A DNA stretch of 23,977 bases, taken from CAYSZB01 sp964435475. GTDB lineage: Bacteria > Chloroflexota > Anaerolineae > Anaerolineales > Anaerolineaceae. A model generated the notes under the pieces. The model searched no databases. It saw nothing but the letters and a program-made list of their open reading frames with translations, and was not told where the DNA came from. Position numbers and translations under genes: made by a program. Shown piece after piece: positions 16,000 through 23,507 of the stretch; the first letter of the stretch is position 1, and the number at the start of each line of letters is the position of its first letter. Location: contig CAYSZB010000036.1 in assembly GCA_964435475.1 (NCBI GenBank), positions 1 to 23,977 on the forward strand, in the 5' to 3' direction.

Positions 16000-18041
16000 A
16001 TGAAGCGCTTCAATGTCAAATATTCCAGCCTGATCGCCCTGGGGATGCTTGTCTTCACGGTTGCATGTCAACCAAAGGTAGAGGTTTCACCAGAGCCGAC
16101 TGCAATAATCCCCAACAGTGTTAATACCCCGGAACCAACCGCCACCCCCGAATCCCTGCGTGAACTGACACTGTGCATGGCGCAGGAACCGCAGAGCCTT
16201 TATGTATATGACGGGATCACGTCTAGGAGCAAGTGGAANNNNNNNNNNNNNNNNNNNNNNNNNNNNNNNNNNNNNNNNNNNNNNNNNNNNNNNNNNNNNN
16301 NNNNNNNNNNNNNNNNNNNNNNNNNNNNNNNNNNNNNNAGGAACCGCAGAGCCTTTATGTATATGACGGGATCACGTCTAGGAGCAAGTGGAACATCCTG
16401 GAGGCGATTTATGACGGGCCGATTGATGTGATCGACGGGGTGCCTGAGACGGTGATCCTGGAAGATCTACCGACGCTTGAAAATGGGGGTCTGGCGCTTA
16501 TCCCTACCGCGGTGCAGCCCGGGCAGTACGTGATCGATGCCCATGGCAGGCTGATCGCTTTCAAGACGGGTGCCTTTGTGCGTCCCGCAGGCTGCCTGGA
16601 AAGCGCCTGTGCAATCGAATGGGATGGGGTGGGGGAATTCAGCATGGATGTCCTGACGCTGCGTTTTACGCTGATCGAGGGCTTGAAATGGTCGGATGGG
16701 ATGCCATTAAGCGCGCAAGACTCGGTTTTGAGTTATGAAATCGCCCGCGATCCAGACACACCCGGCAATCATTGGGCAACGGACCACACACTGGATTATC
16801 GTGCCTTGGATGAGAACACTGTGGAATGGCAGGGGCTGCCGGGGTTCGTCACGCCTGACATTTCACCATTTTTTTATGTCCCACTGCCAGCCCATATTCT
16901 TGGCGGGATGAGCGCTTTGCAGGTGCTGCAGAATGAGCAGGCGGCGACCAGCCCAATGGGGTGGGGTGCCTACAGGGTCGAGGAATGGACCAGGGGCGAT
17001 AAGATCCGCCTGAGTGCCAACCCCCACTACTGGCGGGCGGGCGAAGGGCTGCCACTCTTTGACCTTTTTACCGTGCGCTTCATGCCATCGGCAGACGACG
17101 CCATTGCGGCGCTGGAAAACGGGCAGTGCGATATCCTGGATGAAAGTTACCAGTTGGAGAACCGTTTTGCGGTGCTGCTCGAAACCCGCCAAGGCGCACC
17201 GTGGGATTTAAAGGTGTTGCCCGGACCGGAGTGGGATGGGCTGGTGTTTGGCATCAAGCCGGCGGCGTATGATGACGCTTACACGCCGCAGTATGGCGAC
17301 CGGGTGGATTACTTTGGCGACCTGCGCACGCGGCAGGCCGTGATGCACTGCATTGACCGCCAGCAAATCCTGGATGAGGTGTATTTGCAGGTGATCGACG
17401 ACCTGCCCGGGATAGCTGGAGCTTGGGATGACCTTTATAATTCAAATGAAGGAGCCAGGCTCTTGGACCTGGCGGGCTGGAAGGATGTGGACGCTGACCC
17501 ACAAACTGCCAGGCAGGCCTGGGGCGTGGCGGGCATCACCAATGGCACCCCCTTCAAGGTGAGCCTCGTGACCACAGACTCACACACCCACCAGCAGAGC
17601 GCCCAGTTGATCATTGATTCGCTGGGAGCCTGCGGGATCGAGACAAACTTGCAGGTTCTGCCCTCGGAGGAATTGTTCGCCCCTGGACCGGAAGGCGTGC
17701 TGTTCGGCAGGCAATTTGACCTGGCACTTTTCTCGTGGGCTGCCGGTAGCAGGAACCAGTGCGCTCTCTATCAAAGCTGGCAGACACCCGCCAGGGACAA
17801 TGCCTGGATCGGCACCAACCTGGCAGGCTACCAGGATAAAGCCTATGACCAGGCCTGCAGCGATGCGCTGTTCAGCCTGGATGGCGATCAGGATATAATT
17901 AATGAAGTATTCTTAACCAGCCTGCCGGTGATACCCATTCATTACCGTTTCAGGATCGTCCTTTCCGGGGTCGACCCTGAGAACAGTGAATTGAGACCTT
18001 CAAGCCGCAGCTGGTTGGCTGAAATTGAAGAAATTCGGTAA
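16000..18041 (+). CDS. Family 5 extracellular solute-binding lipoprotein, canonical order (split by an N-run artefact)
   Basis: Removing one 55-bp copy and the 100 N restores one frame of 628 aa from the ATG at 16000; an in-frame GTG at 15997 is an alternative. It is a lipoprotein (TVAC, C23) with a Pro/Thr/Glu linker to about residue 52. SBP_bac_5 motifs come in the usual order: N-lobe start (about 54), GLKWSDGMPLSAQDSVLSYE (176-195), GWGAYRVEEW (269-278), NPHYW (289-293), the AIAALENGQCDI segment (316-327), and DLRTRQAVMHCIDRQQILDEVY in the C half. It would bind peptides, nickel or oligosaccharides outside the membrane for an ABC importer. It has no permease beside it; it sits directly behind rsgA and 279 bp before the next importer cluster. 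It may feed that importer or act as a receptor. The ligand is unknown. Confidence 0.88.
16184..16238. repeat. 55-bp direct repeat, left copy at second gap
   Basis: It is identical to 16339-16393. It has the same length as the repeat at the first gap, which supports an assembler k-mer overlap of 55. Confidence 0.97.
16239..16338. other. Assembly gap of 100 N (false gap)
   Basis: Exactly 100 N lie between two copies of one 55-bp sequence in the solute-binding protein gene. Collapsing it restores the frame, so no sequence is missing. Confidence 0.97.
16339..16393. repeat. 55-bp direct repeat, right copy at second gap
   Basis: This is the second copy of 16184-16238 and an artefact of unmerged contig ends. 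Confidence 0.97.
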
Positions 18042-18119
18042 AGAAGAATTGGCTGAAAGTCATGATGAATCCCTTAAAAAAAATTTAACAGGGGGTTAAG
18101 TCGGCAAAATTGAGATTCC

Positions 18120-18148
18120 TTGACAATATTTTAGCCTTATGCTATATT
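18120..18148 (+). promoter_or_regulatory. Strong sigma-70 promoter of the ABC importer operon
   Basis: A consensus TTGACA (18120-18125), a 17-bp spacer and TATATT (18143-18148) are present, with TG at 18140-18141 giving an extended -10. Transcription should start near 18155. It is the best promoter in the window and fits a highly expressed binding-protein gene. Confidence 0.85.
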
Positions 18149-18155
18149 GCAATAA

Positions 18156-18181
18156 CGAAAATCCCAGATGGGAATATTTCG
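18156..18181 (+). promoter_or_regulatory. 5'-end stem-loop of the importer mRNA
   Basis: CGAAA-AT-CCC (18156-18165) pairs with GGG-AA-AT-TTTCG (18170-18181), with a 2-nt bulge and an AGAT loop. It starts at the predicted 5' end of the transcript, a position known to protect mRNAs from 5'-dependent decay. That role is inferred here. Confidence 0.5.
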
Positions 18182-18192
18182 TGTGGAGAGGC

Positions 18193-18318
18193 ATGCAGGT
18201 TCTAGATTACGACAACCATGACGAAACCGTAAAATATGCAAGCTGCATTGGGAGTCAGTTACTTCCAAAGCTGAACCACGACAATCATATCCACATTAAT
18301 CCTATTAAGGAGGACTAA
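18193..18318 (+). CDS. Small ORF (41 aa) in the importer leader
   Basis: An ATG at 18193, preceded by a GGAGAGG SD-like run (18185-18191), opens a 41-codon frame. Its last codons (AAG GAG GAC TAA) contain the SD of the binding-protein gene, and its stop is 2 nt before that gene's ATG. The product is hydrophilic, with His at 9, 29, 32 and 34, several Asn/Asp, and one Cys (18). It has no signal peptide or TM helix. It could be a real small protein, a leader peptide whose translation controls the downstream gene by coupling, or chance: a random frame of this length stays open with a probability of roughly one in seven. The exact stop/SD/start arrangement raises the odds. I recognise no family. 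Confidence 0.4.
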   Translation: MQVLDYDNHDETVKYASCIGSQLLPKLNHDNHIHINPIKED

Positions 18319-18320
18319 AA

Positions 18321-20924
18321 ATGAAGAGAAATTTACTTTTGGTTCTGAGTCTGCTCTTAGGTTTGAGCATGATTCTGGCTGCTTGTAAGCCTGTCGTAAC
18401 TGAGACAGAACCGCCCGCTGTAGAGGAACCGACTGAAGCTCCAAAGACAGAAGAGCCCACCGAGGCTCCAGTAGTTGAAGAGCCAACTGAGGAACCCGTC
18501 GTCCGCACCACCCGTCATGGCGGTTGGTTCGATGAGGTTGTTGTTCAGGTTGTCGATTCTTCGTCCGCTGTAACCCAGATCCAGGCTGGTGCTCTTGATA
18601 TCTACGCCGCAGGTGTTTCGTCAAACACCCTGCCAGAGATTCAAGCCGCTGGTTTAGGTTACGCCCAATCAAACGGCCTGTACTACGAGTTGACTTTCAA
18701 CCCGGTAGGCCCAGTGTTTGAAGGTCAGGAAGACCAGATTAACCCCTTCTTTGACAAGCGCGCCCGCGAAGCAATGCAGTGGTTAGTTGACCGCGATTAT
18801 ATCAACCGCGAGGTCTACATGGGCGGCGCATTGGCAAAATTCTTCCCGCTTGTGACCAACATGCCTGATTACACCAGTATTGCGCCAACAGCAAAGATGC
18901 TCGAAGCAAAGTATGCCTACAATCCTGAAAAAGCGAAAGCCCAAATGGACGAGGTTATGCTTGGTATTGAAGGTGTCACTATTGAAGAAGGCAAATACCT
19001 CTTCAATGGAAATCCTGTCACCCTGACGCTGCTCATCCGCAACGACTCTGACGGCACCCGCGTTCCGATCGGCGATTACGTAGCCAACCAGTTGGAAAGC
19101 ATTGGTTTCGCGACCGACCGCCAGTACAAACGCTCCTCCGAAGCCTCCCCGATCTGGGTGCAAGGTAACCCTGCCGATGCCGCTGATGGTGTGTTCCACA
19201 TCTACACCGGCGCATGGTCAGCCACCGCGATCTCCCGTAACGAAGCAGACAACTTCCAGTTCTTTGACTGCCCGACCTCTGCCTATGGCTACACCGCCCT
19301 GTGGCAGGCAAACAACCCCTCCGAAGAGTACTGCGCATTAGCAGATAAACTGGCTTATACCCAGTTTGATTCTCCTGAAGAGCGTCTCGAAGCATTGAAT
19401 ACGATCCTCCCAATGGGTATGGAAGAATCCATGACCCTCTGGCTGATCGATGGCAAGAACTTTACACCCTATGCAAGTCATTTGTCAGTGACCTATGACC
19501 TGGCAGCTGGTGTGGACGGATCCCAGATCTGGCCATATACCCTGCGTGAGACAGACGTCGAAGGCGGCACACTGCATTGGGGTGCCCCCGACCTGTTTGT
19601 TGACCCCATCAACCCGATCGCCGGCTCCAACTGGGCATTTGACCAGCCAATCGTCCGCGCGACCTATGATGAAGGTTACATGTTCGATCCTCATACCGGC
19701 CTGCTTTGGCCACTGCGCTTCGAACGAGCTGAAATTACTGTTCTCGAAGGATTGCCAGTCGGCAAGACCCATGATTGGGTTGACCTGAGCTTTGCACCTG
19801 AAATTGCAGTACCCACCGACGCGATCGTCGACTGGGACGCTGTCAACCAGAAATTCATCACCGCTGCTGAGAAATTCCCCGAGGGCATCACCGCCAAAGT
19901 CAAGAGTGTGGTCTATTATCCTGAAGATCTCTTCGAAACCGTAAAGAACCAGGATGGTACTACAATCAGCATTGCTGATTTCCTGTATTCATTCATCATC
20001 GGCCTTGATATTGGCAAGGAAGGTTCCGCCATTTATGACGAAGCCCAGGCTCCCAATATTGAAGCTGCCCTGGAAGCATACAAGGGTTTCCGCATCGTTT
20101 CCGAGGACCCATTGGTCATCGAAGCCTGGTCTGACAACTGGCAGATCGATGCCGAGCTGAACATCACCACCATGTGGCCTGTTTACACCTATGGTTACGC
20201 ACCGTGGCATGTCCTCACTGCAGCCTCCCTCGCGGACGCCGCTGGCGAGTTGGCCTTCTCTGCTGATAAAGCCGATGCAAAATCCACCGAAACAGCCACT
20301 GTTGAGTGGTTGAGCCTCGTTGGCGGCCCAAGCCTGGGCATCCTGGAGAAATACCTGGACCAGGCAATTGCCGAACAATATGTACCATACGCCAGTGTCC
20401 TGGGTGCTTACATTACACCTGAGGATGCAGCTGCCCGTTACCAGGCTGCCAAGGACTTCTATGCCAAGTATGATCATTTCATGATCGGTAATGGCCCATA
20501 CATCCTTGGTGAAGTATACCTGACCGAAAAGGTCGCCACCCTGGTGAACAACCCAGATTACATTGACCTTTCTGACCGCTGGGCGCGCTTCAGCACACCC
20601 AAGATGGTTGAGGTTGAGGTTGATGGTGAAGGCAGTGTAACAGTTGGTTCAGAGATCGTATTTGATGTCTTTGCAACCTTTGCTGGTGATGTATATCCGG
20701 CTGAGGAAATCAAGGAAGTCAAGGGCTTGATCTATGATGCCACTGGTGCCATTGTTGCTGTATTGGCAGCTGAACTGGTGGAAGACGGTCAGTATGTGTT
20801 GACTGTTCCCGCCGATGTTTCCGCCAAGATGGAAGCAGGCGCCAGCAAGGTAGATATCGTTGTGGTATCCAAAGTTGTTGCCATCCCGACATTCTACACA
20901 TTCGAGTTTGTGACCGTAAAGTAA
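18321..20924 (+). CDS. Solute-binding lipoprotein of SBP_bac_5 type with swapped (circularly permuted) halves
   Basis: This 867-aa lipoprotein (LAAC, C22) has a Glu/Pro/Thr linker with three 9-residue repeats (35-61). Canonical members are about 500-600 aa. The motifs are in reverse block order. Residues 66-410 match the part that usually follows NPxYW: a WFDEVVVQVVD strand (69-79), an IQAGALDIY segment (87-95) and a DKRAREAMQWLVDRDYINREVY helix region (145-166). Residues 413-750 match the usual N-terminal half: GGTLHWGAPD (415-424), the DG...ISIADFLYS helix (545-557), NGPYIL (724-729) and NNPDY (743-747). Residues 760-867 form an added beta-rich, Ig-like domain. An excellent SD (AAGGAGG) lies 7 nt before the ATG. 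A consensus promoter upstream and highly biased codons suggest strong expression. It is the binding partner of the permeases that follow, probably for peptides. The ligand is not provable. Confidence 0.88.
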   Translation: MKRNLLLVLSLLLGLSMILAACKPVVTETEPPAVEEPTEAPKTEEPTEAPVVEEPTEEPVVRTTRHGGWFDEVVVQVVDSSSAVTQIQAGALDIYAAGVSSNTLPEIQAAGLGYAQSNGLYYELTFNPVGPVFEGQEDQINPFFDKRAREAMQWLVDRDYINREVYMGGALAKFFPLVTNMPDYTSIAPTAKMLEAKYAYNPEKAKAQMDEVMLGIEGVTIEEGKYLFNGNPVTLTLLIRNDSDGTRVPIGDYVANQLESIGFATDRQYKRSSEASPIWVQGNPADAADGVFHIYTGAWSATAISRNEADNFQFFDCPTSAYGYTALWQANNPSEEYCALADKLAYTQFDSPEERLEALNTILPMGMEESMTLWLIDGKNFTPYASHLSVTYDLAAGVDGSQIWPYTLRETDVEGGTLHWGAPDLFVDPINPIAGSNWAFDQPIVRATYDEGYMFDPHTGLLWPLRFERAEITVLEGLPVGKTHDWVDLSFAPEIAVPTDAIVDWDAVNQKFITAAEKFPEGITAKVKSVVYYPEDLFETVKNQDGTTISIADFLYSFIIGLDIGKEGSAIYDEAQAPNIEAALEAYKGFRIVSEDPLVIEAWSDNWQIDAELNITTMWPVYTYGYAPWHVLTAASLADAAGELAFSADKADAKSTETATVEWLSLVGGPSLGILEKYLDQAIAEQYVPYASVLGAYITPEDAAARYQAAKDFYAKYDHFMIGNGPYILGEVYLTEKVATLVNNPDYIDLSDRWARFSTPKMVEVEVDGEGSVTVGSEIVFDVFATFAGDVYPAEEIKEVKGLIYDATGAIVAVLAAELVEDGQYVLTVPADVSAKMEAGASKVDIVVVSKVVAIPTFYTFEFVTVK
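18423..18503 (+). repeat. 27-bp tandem repeat encoding a 9-residue Glu/Pro/Thr linker, 3 copies
   Basis: Residues 35-43, 44-52 and 53-61 of the 867-aa lipoprotein each begin with EEPTE. This is a flexible acidic tether between the lipidated Cys and the folded part. Confidence 0.8.
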
Positions 20925-20964
20925 CATCAACAAACTCTATTACGAGTTGAAGTATAAGTAAATG

Positions 20965-20998
20965 GTAGGGGCAAGGTGAATAATCTCCTTGCCCCTAC
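20965..20998 (+). promoter_or_regulatory. Intra-operon stem-loop between binding-protein and permease genes
   Basis: GTAGGGGCAAGG (20965-20976) pairs perfectly with 20987-20998 around a 10-nt loop. No T tract follows, so it is not a standard terminator. It lies 40 nt after the binding-protein stop and 12 nt before the AGGAGG of the permease gene. Such hairpins often stabilise the upstream mRNA segment, so that the binding protein outnumbers the permeases. Confidence 0.7.
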
Positions 20999-21024
20999 TC
21001 ATCCAATATGAGGAGGTATTTACC

Positions 21025-22158
21025 ATGGGCGCAATTGCCGAAAGTGCATCAATCGAAGTGGTAAAGAAGAAGAAAAGCCCGAGCAACAGTACTTTCTTGC
21101 GGGTCATCAAGTATTCAGGGGTACGCCTGGTTTCGTTGTTCATCACCGTGGTGATCGGCATTTACCTGACGATCATGATCGCCAACATGGGCGGTTATGT
21201 GGACCAGATGATGAAAGCCGAGATCCAGGAACGCGTCACTATGCAGATCCAGATGGATCCCAAGATGCGCAGCTGGAGCCCTGAACAACGGGCAGAGTTG
21301 GCCCAGGAAAGGATCCGCCTGGAGATCGAACGCCTCGACCTGGACCAGCCTTTAATGGTACGTAGCGTGCGTTTCTTAAAGAATGCCCTGACCATGAATC
21401 TCGGACGGGCACAATTAATGTCAAGCGATGGCGGATCGCGTAATGTTCGCGTCATTATCCTTGAGAAGCTGCCCTACACATTATTACTGATGGGCACTTC
21501 CCAATTGACATTGTTCTTCAGTACGTTATTCATAGCCCTGGCGCTTTCGCGCAAGTATGGCAGTTTTGGTGATAAGTTGATCGTGGCATTGTCGCCTTCA
21601 TCATCCATCCCTGCCTGGTTCTATGGCATCTTCCTGATCCTCATCTTTGCATCGATATTAAAAATTCTGCCTTTTGGTGGTGTGATCGATGCACCGGTGC
21701 CAAAGGACTTTTTAGGCAGGGCATTAAGTGTTTTGAAGCACCTGATCCTGCCTGCCACATCATTGATCATAAGTTCGTTCTTCCTGAGTATTTACAACTG
21801 GCGAACTTTTTTCCTGATCTATTCCAGTGAAGATTACGTGGATACAGCCAAAGCCAAAGGTCTGTCTTCACGCGAAATTGAAAGAAAATATATCCTGCGT
21901 CCAACGTTGCCGACGATCGTCACGTCATTTGCGCTGTTGCTGATCGGTATCTGGACGGGTGCCATCATCACCGAGTCGGTCTTTAAATGGCCTGGTTTGG
22001 GTACAGTGACCTTTAAAGCGATCAACTTGTATGACACCCCGGTGATCGTGGGGACGACCATACTGTATGCCTATTTATTGGCGATCACCGTATTTATGTT
22101 GGACTTTATTTATGCACTGATCGATCCGCGGGTGAAGATCGGAGGAGGCAAATCATAA
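21025..22158 (+). CDS. ABC transporter permease, DppB/OppB type
   Basis: This is a 377-aa inner-membrane subunit of the peptide-type importer. Its six or so TM helices include TM1 (about 34-56) and others near 150-172, 196-213, 240-256, 298-316 and 340-364. The EAA loop that contacts the ATPase is DTAKAKGLS..E...KYILRP (273-293), and the family signature ESVFKWPGLG (317-326) is present. Between TM1 and the next TM lies a long, charged, probably helical segment (about 60-125). An in-frame ATG at 20989 lies inside the intergenic hairpin. The ATG at 21025 is chosen because AGGAGG (21011-21016) precedes it by 8 nt. Its stop overlaps the next start by one base (TAATG). Confidence 0.93.
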   Translation: MGAIAESASIEVVKKKKSPSNSTFLRVIKYSGVRLVSLFITVVIGIYLTIMIANMGGYVDQMMKAEIQERVTMQIQMDPKMRSWSPEQRAELAQERIRLEIERLDLDQPLMVRSVRFLKNALTMNLGRAQLMSSDGGSRNVRVIILEKLPYTLLLMGTSQLTLFFSTLFIALALSRKYGSFGDKLIVALSPSSSIPAWFYGIFLILIFASILKILPFGGVIDAPVPKDFLGRALSVLKHLILPATSLIISSFFLSIYNWRTFFLIYSSEDYVDTAKAKGLSSREIERKYILRPTLPTIVTSFALLLIGIWTGAIITESVFKWPGLGTVTFKAINLYDTPVIVGTTILYAYLLAITVFMLDFIYALIDPRVKIGGGKS

Positions 22159-23504
22159 TGAAAAACTTTATGAAATCCCTGCGGGGTATCCTGAAATATC
22201 CATCCGCCATATTTGGCATTACAGTTGTGCTGGCGCTGGTCATTGCATCAATCGTCGTGGTCATCAAGATCCCATATAGCGAGGCGATCGATAGGTGGCG
22301 TGGTGGTGAAGAGGTGTGGGGCAAGAATCCGCGCAATGCACCGCCTAAATGGACCAACTGGTTCACAAAAGATAAACTTGTTGAATCGCTTGATATGAGT
22401 GAAAGCGATGAAGAAGGAGTGTTGATCGAGGAGGACGTTACCGAGGGCGGTACGAAGCTCAAAAAGACAACTTTCAGCTTTGATTTTCAGTATGATAAGT
22501 TCCCCCAGGACCTGTTCTTGTACTTCACATCGACGTTTGACACAAAGGAACCATTTGTTTCGGTCAAGATCATTACCCCTTCAGGTGATGAGGTCAAAGT
22601 GGATAATTTTGCCATTGGCAGGACACAGACTTTCCCGATCACCCAAAGTGAGAAACTGAAAAAACGATTGGGCGGGGTGGCTCCAAATATTGGTATATTT
22701 ATAGAAAAGGGTGATGAAAGCCAAACTCCGATCAAAGGTACCTATCAAATCGTCATCGAAGCCGTTTTGTTCGAGGAAGACTCCACAGTCGAGTCTGAAT
22801 TCGTGCTCTTCGGCCAGGTTTTTGGCTGGGCGGGAACAGATCACCTGAGACGGGACCTGTCATTGCCCTTGTTGTGGGGCATCCCGATCGCCTTGACATT
22901 CGGCCTGCTGGCAGCCCTGGGCACTTCGATCCTGACCATGATCATTGCCGCAGTTGGCACCTGGTATGGTGGGTTTATCGATGGTTTGATCCAACGTATC
23001 ACAGAGATTAATATGGTGCTGCCGTTCCTGTCGATCCTGATCATGGTGGCCACTTTCTATTCACGCAGCCTGTGGGTCATTTTAGGAGCGACGATCGCCC
23101 TAAGCATTTTCACCGGTGGGATCAAGTCCTACCGGGCGACGTTCATGCAGATCAAGGAAGCCACTTATATTGAGGCTGCCAGGGCATATGGCACGAAAGA
23201 TAGTCGGATCATTTTCAAGTACCTGATCCCCCGCATCATTCCCCTGCTGTTGCCCGGTTTGATCTCGGCTGTGCCCGGGTTTGTTTTCCTGGAAGCCTCC
23301 CTGGCGGTTTTGGGCATTGGTGACCCGGTCATTCCGACCTGGGGCAAGACGATCAACGAAGCTTACGCCAACGCTGCCCTGTACCGCGGCTGGTATTACT
23401 GGATCCTGGAACCGGCTTTCTTATTACTTGTCACCGGTCTTGGCTTTGCCATGCTTGGTTTTGCCCTCGACCGTGTATTCAACCCACGTCTGCGAGGTAT
23501 GTAG
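22158..23504 (+). CDS. ABC transporter permease, DppC/OppC type, with large extracytoplasmic insertion
   Basis: This is a 448-aa second permease; typical DppC proteins have about 300 residues. TM1 is at about 16-37. The family motif AGTDHLRRDLSLPLLWGIP (225-243) precedes the conserved core, and the EAA loop is at 338-357 (EAARAYGTKDSR..FKYLIPR). In between, residues 41-224 form an insertion with an acidic stretch (80-95) and beta-rich segments (105-210), placed outside the membrane by topology. It pairs with the DppB-type subunit, to which it is coupled by a 1-base overlap. The ATPase gene starts 4 nt after its stop. The insertion may contact the unusual binding protein; this is an inference. 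Confidence 0.93.
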   Translation: MKNFMKSLRGILKYPSAIFGITVVLALVIASIVVVIKIPYSEAIDRWRGGEEVWGKNPRNAPPKWTNWFTKDKLVESLDMSESDEEGVLIEEDVTEGGTKLKKTTFSFDFQYDKFPQDLFLYFTSTFDTKEPFVSVKIITPSGDEVKVDNFAIGRTQTFPITQSEKLKKRLGGVAPNIGIFIEKGDESQTPIKGTYQIVIEAVLFEEDSTVESEFVLFGQVFGWAGTDHLRRDLSLPLLWGIPIALTFGLLAALGTSILTMIIAAVGTWYGGFIDGLIQRITEINMVLPFLSILIMVATFYSRSLWVILGATIALSIFTGGIKSYRATFMQIKEATYIEAARAYGTKDSRIIFKYLIPRIIPLLLPGLISAVPGFVFLEASLAVLGIGDPVIPTWGKTINEAYANAALYRGWYYWILEPAFLLLVTGLGFAMLGFALDRVFNPRLRGM

Positions 23505-23507
23505 CCC

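Noticed and set aside
18070..18100. Terminator after the canonical binding-protein gene (CCCTT...AGGGG)
   Set aside because: The stem is 5 bp with a wobble and a 14-nt loop, and there is no T tract on the plus strand.
18182..18320. Riboswitch in the importer leader
   Set aside because: No known aptamer core could be recognised, and the stretch is better explained by the small ORF with its SD.
20965..20998. Intrinsic terminator after the binding-protein gene
   Set aside because: The stem is strong but no T tract follows, and the SD of the next operon gene begins 12 nt later.
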